Below the pieces are notes generated by a model. The model was given only the letters and a program-made list of their open reading frames with translations, ran no database searches and was not told the origin of the DNA. From positions 1-64,000 of the forward strand of contig DAOMNN010000001.1 of the NCBI GenBank assembly GCA_035443825.1: a stretch of 64,000 bases of DNA. Direction: 5' to 3'. Shown in pieces: positions 37,129 through 45,200 of this stretch; within the stretch, counting starts at the first letter, position 1, and the number at the start of each line of letters is the position of its first letter. The DNA is from DAOMNN01 sp035443825 (GTDB lineage: Bacteria > Pseudomonadota > Gammaproteobacteria > Burkholderiales > Rhodocyclaceae). The translations under genes and the position numbers were made by a program.

Positions 37129-37163
37129 TCGGGTGTTTCGGGCAGGTTTCGGTCAAGAAGTGT

Positions 37164-37481
37164 TTATAGCACGCGCGATGGCGGTGTGTCCGCCAAGTCT
37201 TTCTCACCGTTCTGCTCGATGCGGTAAAGCCAGGCCAGAAGCTCCGCAACGGCGACATAGAGTTGTGGCGGAATTCGCTCGTCCAGATCTACCTGCATGA
37301 GCAAGCCGACAAGTTCCGGCGATTCATGCACGAAGACACCGGCCTCATGTGCACGCTCGATGATCTCCCGCGCGATCAGGCCGCGTCCCTTGGCGACGAC
37401 CCGCGGGGCGGCGTCGCCGCTCGAGTAAGTGAGGGCTACGGCTTCGTCACGTCTGCCGGCAGTAGCTGCATCATCCTTCAT
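37164..37481 (-). CDS. FlhB C-terminal domain homologue (FhlB-like)
   Basis: A 105-residue stand-alone relative of the cytoplasmic domain of the export-switch protein FlhB: AVALTYSSGDAAPRVVAKGR followed by GLIAREIIERAHEAGVFVHE and the conserved LDERIPPQLYVAVAELLAWL. It has no membrane segments and no NPTH autocleavage sequence; that region reads SSGDAAP. Small FlhB-like proteins are known in several lineages, where they can substitute for parts of FlhB. The ATG at 37481 overlaps the end of the FliK-like gene upstream by 11 bases; a TTG at 37496 is less likely. Confidence 0.82.
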   Translation of the reverse strand: MKDDAATAGRRDEAVALTYSSGDAAPRVVAKGRGLIAREIIERAHEAGVFVHESPELVGLLMQVDLDERIPPQLYVAVAELLAWLYRIEQNGEKDLADTPPSRVL

Positions 37482-38658
37482 GACGTCGTTCGGCAATGAA
37501 GCCTGTCAGTGGAACGTTGGCGGCGGCCAGCGCCTGCTCGAGGCTGGCCCGATCGGCCTCGAGTCGTCCTACGGTGCGTGGGTCGTCGGCCTGCAATCGC
37601 AGCGTGATGCCCGCCGAGGTGAGTCGGATCTGTGCTTCGAGGCGGCCCAGGCGCGGCATCGTCAGGCGCAACGTCGTGTTCCAGTCCTCAGCAGCATCGT
37701 CGTCCTCGCGAGCATCCCGCTCCGGATCCTCGATCTCCCATTCGATCTTCTGGCCAGGCCAGGCCAGCGCATGGAGGACGTAGTTCTGCGTCGCCATCGC
37801 ATCGAGTTGCTGATGAACGATCGGCATCAGTCGTTCCGGAACCGCAGTCGATCGGGCCAGGCTTGCCGACTGACCGGCCTGCGTCAGGCGTTCGACGCGC
37901 TCCTGGGTGGATTCCGCGACGCCGCTGACGGGATTGATCGGCGGCAGATTGGCTCCCGGGCGAGCGGACCCGGCATTCGACGCGGTGCCGGGCGCTTGCG
38001 GAAGGCCGGTGCCTGCTGCTGCGGGTGCCGAGCCCAGGTTGGATAGCGCGCCAGGAGGGCGGTAGGGCCCATGCTGACCCTGCGGTTCCTTGAGCAGTCC
38101 CGCCGTGTCCAGCTTGCCGGACAGCCATTGCAACTGATGTGATTCGTAGAACAGACCACTCTGCGCGAGCGCTTGTCGCAGCAGCGGTGCCAAGCTTGCC
38201 CCGGACCCTGCTGGCGGCGCAGTGAGCAACGGCTTGCCAGCGGCGAGTTGGGCGGGCTGCGGTGCCGGCTGGCCCGTGAGGAGAAAGCTGATGAGTCGTC
38301 CGGTGGGGCTGAGGTTGGGGCGTGCGTTCTCGGCTGCCACGCTGGCTGCGGTCGGGTTTGCGAGTTGTGCAAATATCGCCTTGGGAGTGTTCTTGGTGAC
38401 CACGAGTTCCAGCGTGTCGCCCGGCTTGGCTGCGTGATTCAGGGCGAGCGTATAGTTGCGGCCCGCCACGATTGCCTGGAAGGTGCCGTCCGGCAGCGGA
38501 CGCTGCAGCGTGGCGGAGAACTGCTGTCCGGGCAGCAGTTGCGGCAGGCGTGCCTGGATCTCGCGAACCTTCGCCGTTCCCTGGACCGGGGGTTCGCTGT
38601 CAAAGAAGCTGGCCTCGCTCAGGAAGCGCAGTCGTGCGGCAAGGTCGGATGGAATCAT
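37471..38658 (-). CDS. Second FliK-like hook-length control family protein
   Basis: The 395-residue protein ends in a FliK-type C-terminal domain (MPRLGRLEAQIRLTSAGITL, then RASLEQALAAANVPLTGFIA) and has a long alanine/proline-rich centre. It is unlike the canonical FliK at 26.4-27.7 kb in sequence and position. It is directly coupled to the FlhB C-domain homologue by an 11-base overlap, so the two may work together as an additional export-switch module. The role is inferred from the domains only. Confidence 0.82.
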   Translation of the reverse strand: MIPSDLAARLRFLSEASFFDSEPPVQGTAKVREIQARLPQLLPGQQFSATLQRPLPDGTFQAIVAGRNYTLALNHAAKPGDTLELVVTKNTPKAIFAQLANPTAASVAAENARPNLSPTGRLISFLLTGQPAPQPAQLAAGKPLLTAPPAGSGASLAPLLRQALAQSGLFYESHQLQWLSGKLDTAGLLKEPQGQHGPYRPPGALSNLGSAPAAAGTGLPQAPGTASNAGSARPGANLPPINPVSGVAESTQERVERLTQAGQSASLARSTAVPERLMPIVHQQLDAMATQNYVLHALAWPGQKIEWEIEDPERDAREDDDAAEDWNTTLRLTMPRLGRLEAQIRLTSAGITLRLQADDPRTVGRLEADRASLEQALAAANVPLTGFIAERRHEG

Positions 38659-38765
38659 TTCAATTCTCCTCCGCGAGGGTGGAGTCGCCCCGTGGGGCGC
38701 AGGCCGCAGCGCGTTACGATGCTCCGTGGCACCTTCTACTCACGGCTCCGGCGTGCCGCGAGTGG

Positions 38766-39116
38766 TCATCGCTCGGTGGATTTCTCAGCAATCTTGTCCA
38801 GTGCGCTGACCAAGGGGTGAATCTGCTCCCGGCGAGTCGAGCAGACTTCGAGTACGCGTTCGAGCAGGCTCAGCGCTTCCTCCATCTGCCGGCGTCGTTG
38901 CGCCACATCGCGGTCGTTCCCCGGCGGCGTGCCGCGGACGGCCTCCAGTGCCGGGCCCAGCCGCGCTGAAATCGCGGTCACCCGTTCCCAGTCGGCTGCC
39001 TGTGCGGCGGTGAGCAGTGCGCGCAGACCCTCCGTGAGATGGAACAGCCGCGAATCAAAATCCGGAGGCCCCTTACGCGGCAGTCCCGCTGCTACCTTGC
39101 TTACTTCCGATTTCAC
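38766..39116 (-). CDS. fliT: Flagellar protein FliT
   Basis: Probable export chaperone for the filament cap FliD. The 116-residue product is helical (FHLTEGLRALLTAAQAADWE) and diverged, as FliT proteins usually are; the assignment rests on size, helicity and position directly after fliD-fliS. The start at 39116 makes it overlap fliS by 44 bases. No later ATG is available, though a shorter non-ATG start is possible. Confidence 0.75.
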   Translation of the reverse strand: MKSEVSKVAAGLPRKGPPDFDSRLFHLTEGLRALLTAAQAADWERVTAISARLGPALEAVRGTPPGNDRDVAQRRRQMEEALSLLERVLEVCSTRREQIHPLVSALDKIAEKSTER

Positions 39117-39489
39117 GCCAGGCCTCCGACAACTGCTTGAGCAGGTTCTGCACTTCGGTCACCGCGGCAGGATCCAGCTTTACGTTCGCATCGACCAGCC
39201 GTCCGACCATATAGAGGTACAAGGCCTTCAGTTTCTCGGCCAATTCACCGCCTTGCTCCACGTTCAGGCTCGCCACCAGGCCGTCGAGAATGATTTCGGT
39301 AGCCTTGTTGAGTGAGGCGGTCTTGCCGAGGATGTCCCTGCTTTCGATCTGTTCCCTGGCCTTGTCGAGCGAGGCATCCGCGGCGTCGAACAGCAGCACG
39401 ATCAACTGGTGCGGATCCGAGCCCTGAACGGCAGCATCAAAATCGACTTGCTTGTAGGCGGCGATGGGGTTTCGTGATGTCGTGAACAT
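39073..39489 (-). CDS. fliS: Flagellin export chaperone FliS
   Basis: Chaperone that keeps flagellin monomeric in the cytoplasm. The 138-residue product has the family motifs YKQVDFDAAVQGSDPHQLIV and EKLKALYLYMVGRLVDANVK. It lies between fliD and fliT in the usual order. Confidence 0.95.
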   Translation of the reverse strand: MFTTSRNPIAAYKQVDFDAAVQGSDPHQLIVLLFDAADASLDKAREQIESRDILGKTASLNKATEIILDGLVASLNVEQGGELAEKLKALYLYMVGRLVDANVKLDPAAVTEVQNLLKQLSEAWREIGSKQGSSGTAA

Positions 39490-39536
39490 GTTCTTGGTGT
39501 CTTCCTAACGTGGCCGGCGACGAGGCGTATCCATCC

Positions 39537-40886
39537 TCACCGGGTGTTTTGCGACAGGCCCGCGAGCTGCTGCGCGAGATAGTTGCTCATGACGGTCATC
39601 TGACTGATCAGTGTATCGAGTGCCGTGAACTGACGACGGTAGCTTCGTTCGATACTGGTAACGCGAAACTCGAGGCGTTCCTGCTGGTCGCGGAAGTTCT
39701 TGATCGACACGTTCAGGGTTTCGACGCGACGGCTCAAGGTGCCCTCGGCACCGAAGAACGCCGTTACCGCAGTGCTGAACGACTGTCCGTAGCTGCTCAG
39801 TATCGCGGTCACGTCCGATTCCGATGTCGACATCACCGATTGCAGTTTCGTTTCATCCAGGGTCAGTTCGCCGTTCTGCTGGACGCTGATACCGATCTGG
39901 CTGAGGGTATTCAAGCTGGCCGAGGTCAGATTTTCCGGGACGGACATCCGGGCACGGGTGAGTACGTCCCGAATGTTACGGGCGGCCATGTCCCCATTGA
40001 AAATTCCACCGGTGCTGCTACTGGCGTCAAACCCGCTGTTCGACTTGATCAGGCTTACCACCTCGTTGTAGGCGGTGACGAATTCCCTGGCCACTTCCGT
40101 GATCCGATCGGTGTTCGTGGCCACGGTGATGGTGGTCGTGCCGACTGTCTTCGCGTTGAATGTCAGGCCGTTGACGGCATCGGCGTACGTGTTGGTGGTG
40201 GACGAAACGGTCACGCCATCGATCGTGATGATCCCGTTCTGAGCGGTCGAGATTGCCAGGGATGGATCGGTGTCGAGGTCGTCGAGGCCTGGCTGCGAAT
40301 CGGACGCGGTGATCGTGGTCGAGAACGAGAACGCTCCGTCGGCGCCGGTCTGTGATCCGGTGAGGATCAGCCGGTCCCCGTCGGTGCCGGAAACGACGGT
40401 CGCGGTGACGCCGATGTTTGCGTCATTGATCTTGCCGCGGATTTCCTGGAGGGTGTAGCTCGATTGGTCATTCAGGTCGATGGCGTGCGCCACGCCGCCC
40501 ACGACGAAGTCGAGCTGTCCCTGGCCGAAGCTGGTGCCGGCGTCGTAGGCATGGGTGAAGCTCTTCTGCGCGGTGGCAAGTTGTACGACGTTCACAGCGT
40601 AGCTGCCGGGCGTGGCCAAAAAGCTGGCTGTTGCGGTGGCGACCTTGTCGTCGCTCGAGGTTGCACCCATGGCCGACAGCCGGGAGGGGAAGCGGAAGGT
40701 GTCCGCAGCCGTACTCAGCGCGTCCAGCCGCGAGCGCAACTGCCCGTACAGCGAGATCGTCTCGTTGGTCGAAGCGATGCGCCGGTCGAGGTTCCGGATC
40801 GGCGTGCGCTCGACTTCGAGGAGCTTGTCAAGGATGGACTGCAGGTCTACGCCTGCGCCGACTCCAAGCGAACTGACGGTGGCCAT
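39537..40886 (-). CDS. fliD: Filament cap protein FliD
   Basis: Distal cap that folds and inserts flagellin at the filament tip. The 449-residue product has the N-terminal motif SLGVGAGVDLQSILDKLLEV, a long beta-rich centre, and the C-terminal helices (SIKNFRDQQERLEFRVTSIE, FTALDTLISQMTVMSNYLAQ). It starts 21 bases downstream of flaG. Confidence 0.96.
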   Translation of the reverse strand: MATVSSLGVGAGVDLQSILDKLLEVERTPIRNLDRRIASTNETISLYGQLRSRLDALSTAADTFRFPSRLSAMGATSSDDKVATATASFLATPGSYAVNVVQLATAQKSFTHAYDAGTSFGQGQLDFVVGGVAHAIDLNDQSSYTLQEIRGKINDANIGVTATVVSGTDGDRLILTGSQTGADGAFSFSTTITASDSQPGLDDLDTDPSLAISTAQNGIITIDGVTVSSTTNTYADAVNGLTFNAKTVGTTTITVATNTDRITEVAREFVTAYNEVVSLIKSNSGFDASSSTGGIFNGDMAARNIRDVLTRARMSVPENLTSASLNTLSQIGISVQQNGELTLDETKLQSVMSTSESDVTAILSSYGQSFSTAVTAFFGAEGTLSRRVETLNVSIKNFRDQQERLEFRVTSIERSYRRQFTALDTLISQMTVMSNYLAQQLAGLSQNTR

Positions 40887-40907
40887 GGCGTTTGCCTCCT
40901 CAGGCCG

Positions 40908-41288
40908 TCAGACGGCCTCCTTGACGAACAAGCCTTGCAACTTGTCGAGCACCTGAGCCATCCGGATCACTTCCTCGGATGGAATCTGGCGGATGATTTC
41001 CTGCGTCGCACTGTCGACCACGCGCACGACACGTGTCCCCGAGGTCTCATCGACGGTGAAGTTGATTTCGGGCCGAACGGACCCGACGAACCGGTTCAGA
41101 CGTTGCGTTGCTTCTTCCACGTTCAGCGAGCGTTCCTGCGCCGGTTGGCGGTTTTCGTTCCGCTGTACGACAGTCGGCGCAGACTCAGCTGCGCCTTGGG
41201 CAACGGTCGGCTGGGGCTGGCGTGCCACGGGTGCGGCGCTGCCGCTGGTCAGGCCGGCTGTGTTGGGTACGACCGAATCAATGTTCAT
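40908..41288 (-). CDS. flaG: FlaG family protein
   Basis: Small protein that affects filament length in polar flagella. The 126-residue product has an unstructured N-terminal half and the FlaG core (INFTVDETSGTRVVRVVDSA, TQEIIRQIPSEEVIRMAQVL, about 75-114). It lies between fliC and fliD, as in many polarly flagellated bacteria. Confidence 0.93.
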   Translation of the reverse strand: MNIDSVVPNTAGLTSGSAAPVARQPQPTVAQGAAESAPTVVQRNENRQPAQERSLNVEEATQRLNRFVGSVRPEINFTVDETSGTRVVRVVDSATQEIIRQIPSEEVIRMAQVLDKLQGLFVKEAV

Positions 41289-41310
41289 GGTCAGCTCCTG
41301 CGAATCGGTT

Positions 41311-41341
41311 CAGGTGCGGGTCCCGGAGAGACCCGCACCTG
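41311..41341 (-). terminator. Strong hairpin after fliC
   Basis: A perfect 12-bp inverted repeat (CAGGTGCGGGTC and GACCCGCACCTG) with a 7-base loop sits 25 bases after the fliC stop. There is no T tract, so it may be an attenuating or transcript-stabilising hairpin that limits read-through from the abundant flagellin message into flaG-fliD. Confidence 0.7.
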
Positions 41342-41365
41342 ATCTCCGCTCAACTGCCCTTTAGC

Positions 41366-42058
41366 TTATCGCAGCAGCGCGAGGACATTCTGCGGGATCG
41401 CGTTGGCCTGCGCAACCATCGCCGTGCCGGCCTGCTGCAGGATCTGGAAGCGGGCCAGGTTGGCGGTTTCCATCGCGTAGTCGGCGTCCATGATCCGGCT
41501 CTTTGCTGCCATCTGGTTCTCGTAGTTGGCGCGGAAGGACTGGATCTTGAACTCCTCGGTGTTCATCGTCGCACCTTCGGCAGCGCGGGATGCGGCAATC
41601 GCGCTGATCTGGCCGCCGGCCGAGGTGATGGTGACCGTCGTGGTGATGGCCGGCTGGCCGTTGATCGTCGCGTCGCTCTGGATCGTCGCGGCGGCTGACA
41701 CCAGCGAGGTGATTTCCGAATCGATGTAGCCTTGCTCGGTGGCGGTCAGCGTGCCGTTGGCGCGCTGAGCGAGGAGCTCCTCGATCCGCAGGGCGATGTC
41801 GCCGACGACTGCAAGCGCACCGTCGGCGATCTGTGCCTTCGAGATTTGGTCGGACGAGTTGCGGATGTTGGACGCGAGCGAACGCGCTTGCTTGTCCATC
41901 GTCATGCCGATGGCCAGGCCAGCAGCATCGTCCTTGGAGGAATTGACGCGCAGGCCTGAAGACAGCCGCTCCATCGCGGATGCCAGTCCGAGCGAGTTCT
42001 TGGCCAGGCTGCGCTGGGCGTTCAGGGAGTAGGTGTTGGTATTGATTACACTGCTCAT
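41366..42058 (-). CDS. fliC: Flagellin FliC, unusually short (230 residues)
   Basis: Filament subunit. The N-terminal D0/D1 region (SLGLASAMERLSSGLRVNSS, DDAAGLAIGM) and C-terminal region (ANLARFQILQQAGTAMVAQA, IPQNVLALLR) are clear. The centre is only about 70 residues, so the D2/D3 outer domains are absent. The D1 helix that usually reads LQRIRELAVQSANGT here reads IALRIEELLAQRANGT, and RNSSDQISKAQIADGAL replaces the usual RNANDGISLAQTAEGAL. A sigma-28 promoter lies 100 bases upstream. Candidate glycosylation genes lie immediately upstream on the same strand. Confidence 0.95.
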   Translation of the reverse strand: MSSVINTNTYSLNAQRSLAKNSLGLASAMERLSSGLRVNSSKDDAAGLAIGMTMDKQARSLASNIRNSSDQISKAQIADGALAVVGDIALRIEELLAQRANGTLTATEQGYIDSEITSLVSAAATIQSDATINGQPAITTTVTITSAGGQISAIAASRAAEGATMNTEEFKIQSFRANYENQMAAKSRIMDADYAMETANLARFQILQQAGTAMVAQANAIPQNVLALLR

Positions 42059-42157
42059 TTCAGTTCTCCTAACGAGGTGGGCACTTGGGGCAAGTACTGG
42101 CCTGGCGGTTTTCCTGCTGCTCCCGGTCGTACATGAATTGCTCTACTGACGAGTGCT

Positions 42158-42184
42158 GTTACGGCTCCCTCTGGAGAATCTTTA
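42158..42184 (-). promoter_or_regulatory. Sigma-28 promoter of fliC
   Basis: On the minus strand the site reads TAAAGATT, 11 bases, GCCGTAAC. The -35 matches the FliA consensus at 7 of 8 positions with exact spacing; the -10 keeps the GCCG core. It gives a leader of about 95 bases before fliC. Confidence 0.78.
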
Positions 42185-42186
42185 AT

Positions 42187-42214
42187 GCATTTTTCGACAT
42201 TTTCGGAAAAGTGC
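42187..42214 (-). other. AT-rich imperfect inverted repeat upstream of the fliC promoter
   Basis: GCATTTTTCGA pairs imperfectly with TCGGAAAAGTGC around a short loop (about 9 pairs). It lies in the gap between the glycosyltransferase gene and the fliC promoter and could be a weak terminator for the upstream operon or a protein-binding site. Confidence 0.3.
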
Positions 42215-42277
42215 CCATCCCCTGGCTGTCGCGCCAATCCGTGGCCCCCGCTTGCGTTCCCTCGATCCGCTGTGGTC

Positions 42278-45200
42278 CTAGGCTGGGAGATGAGCGTTCA
42301 GCCATTCCTCAAGATGGTCCACAAGCAGATAGTTCTCGCGCACCCATTGCCCCAAGGCGCGGCCCTCGCCATCCCTGGCGTCGGCGTCGTGGATGCGCGC
42401 GCGCAGCGCTTCGGTCCACCGATCGGCGTGGTTCGGGACCCGGCATGCCGGGCTATCCCGGTACGGGGTCACATCGCTGCATACGACCGGGATCCCAAGT
42501 GCCCCACATTCCAGCAGACGCAGATTGCTCTTCGCGTGATTGAAAGGCGTGTCGGCCAGCGGGGCCACCGCCAGATCGAGATTCAGGGCGGCAAGGCGTT
42601 CCGGGTAGTCGATGAGCGTTCCGAATTCGTGATACTCGGCGATCAGGGGGCGCAGCTCTTCGGGGCACATGCCGAAAAACACCCAGTCGGCTTCGTTTCG
42701 CGTGCGTTCGATGACTGGCTTGAGCAGCATCAGATCGCGCTCGTGGGCGGAGCCGCCGGCCCAGCCGATGCGGGGGCGCGAGGTCGTGTGTCTTTGCGCC
42801 TGGAGCGGCAACCAGATCCGGTCGTCGAGCCGGTTCGGGACCACACGGACGTCGTCGATGAAGTGGCGGTAGACTTCGGCCAGCGTGTCGGTCGAGACGA
42901 CGAGGCGATCGCAGTGCGCGAGCGCACGTTGCAGCCGCGCACGGGCATTGGCTGCCAGCCGCCGGCGTCCCGGATTGCTTTCGTCCAGATCGGTGATCAG
43001 GTCGTCCAGCGCGTACACTGTGAAGGGGCGGTGCGGATGCGCACGCCAGGTCTGCAGCGTCTGCAGGCGGCGGTCGAGCAGATAGTTCTGGACGATCAGG
43101 GATGTGGGTGCGAGGCGCGACAGATCGCCCACGGAAAGCTCCCGGTCGTCGTCCGCCTGGGGCCAGATGCCGCCCCTGGCGATTCCGGCCTCGCACGCGC
43201 ACGCGAGCGGACTCTCGATCCGGTAGTGCCCTTGGGCGTTCGGAAGTGGGCGGGCAAGGATGCGTGGCACGGTGGTCACGGGCTGGAAGTGCCACTGGAT
43301 CCGGCCCGCCGTCTCCTCGGTCGGGGTGGTGCGGGCGAGGCTGAGGTTGGGATTCCAGAACGGATCGCGCGCACCCGGGCGTAGCCAGCGCTCGGCAAAA
43401 GTCTGACACGATCGTGCCTCCATGAGCAGCCGCCGCACGTCGGCTTCCGCGTCCCCCGGGATCGAGAGGGTCGAGTCGCCGCGGTAGACGACCGATGCGA
43501 GCGGCTGAACGAGTAGTCGGCACTGCCCGGCCCGGAGCCGGAGACACAGGTCGGCATCAGAAAGGCCATCGTCGAGCCCTTCAGGATCCATGCCGCCGAC
43601 CGCGCGATAGTCGACGGTGCGAACCAGCATGCAGGTGGCCGACAGGATGCTTGCATCGCGCGTAACCTTGAGCTGGTCGAGCATGCCGGCGTCCTCCAGG
43701 CCGGCGCCGTTGCGGTAGGGCGTGCCGACCGGCCCGTCGAGCCCGAGAACGCGACCGGCCTCGATGATTGTCTTGTCCCGCGGGTCGATGAGTCGCGGTG
43801 CGACGGCCGCCACCGAATCGTCCAGGCTTGCCCGCACGAGTTCCTCCAGCCATTGGGCCTGGACGATGATGCACTCTTCGCGGACGAACACGATCAGTTC
43901 GGAGTCGCAGGCCGCCACGGCCGCGTTGCACCGTGCCGCCTGGTTGGCCCCGGGGGGGGTGGTGGCGACGCGCACTGGTCGGCCGTAGCGTGCCTCGATG
44001 CCCTCAAGCCAGTCGTGCAGTTGGGGATCGTACCCGCAGTCGGTCGCGGCGATCAGCAGGTCGTAATTTGCGTAAGCCGTGCGTTCGACGATGGAGGCGA
44101 GGCATCGGCCCAGCAGATCCGTCTGGCCCTGCGAGAGCACTGCAATGGTGACCCGTGGAGCGTCGTCGAGGGCAGGGCGGAGACTCCAGCTGCGATCGGT
44201 CAGCGGCAGAACCTCGTGCCGCGCGCCTGCGGCCTGCAAGTCCTCCAGCACGCTCGCGAGGCAGCTTCGAAGGTCGCCCGGTGCCGTGCGCGGGTAGCTG
44301 ACCAGCACGTCGGCGATGTGCCGGATGCCGCTCCAGCCGGTGCGGCGCGTGAGCCGCAGCAACTGGTCGAACCAGGGACTACCATTGCGCGTCGCCGCGC
44401 CTCCGCTGTCGATCCAGGCGTCACGCCGCACGAAGAGCGGTCCGGCCAAGTCCGATGATCTCAGCCATGCCGGATTCACGCCGGGCTTGAAACGCGGATT
44501 GGCGCGACTGCCGCTCTCGTCATAGATGTCGTCATCGACGAAGAACGCAGCTGCTCCCTCGTCCGCTACGGCGTCGCACGCGACGCGCCAAAGGCACAGG
44601 GGGTCGAGGACCGCCCCTGCGGGCAACTCAACGATCCAGTCCAGTTCCCGGTGGGTTACGAGGGTGTCCACCGCTTCCTTGAACTTGTCGGCGGGCACGG
44701 CGTGCCATCCGATGCAGTCGATATCGGCAATCCCCTCGGGCGCCGGCAATGTCGTGACTACGTCGAGCAGCCACTGGTTGTAGTGCTGGAATTTCAGGTT
44801 GTCGATGGTCTCGAGGAAACGAGCCGCATCCTCTTCGGCAAGTCGCACCAGGAGATGGACGCTCGGGGCACGGGCTTCGAATGGCGCGCCGAGAACTTCC
44901 GTCGCGGTCGCCAGGGCCTGTCGACGGTTCGACATCCAGAGATGGTAGGAAGACACCTGACTTTCGCCCAGGGGTTCTATCGGAACAGCAAGTCCGCTGC
45001 CGGGTGATCGAGTGGGCTCGAATGCCGGGGCCGTTTCATCGGCGCGGGTCAGCCCGAGCCGTGCGGCCTGTTCGCCGAAGTATTGCCACGATTTGATTAC
45101 CCATTCCCGGACTCCCGGCCGACGCTGGTTCTGGTTCGGGTGCAGACGAAAGAATGCGACAGGTTCCGCAACAAACGCCAAATCTCCTCGTGACAACATT

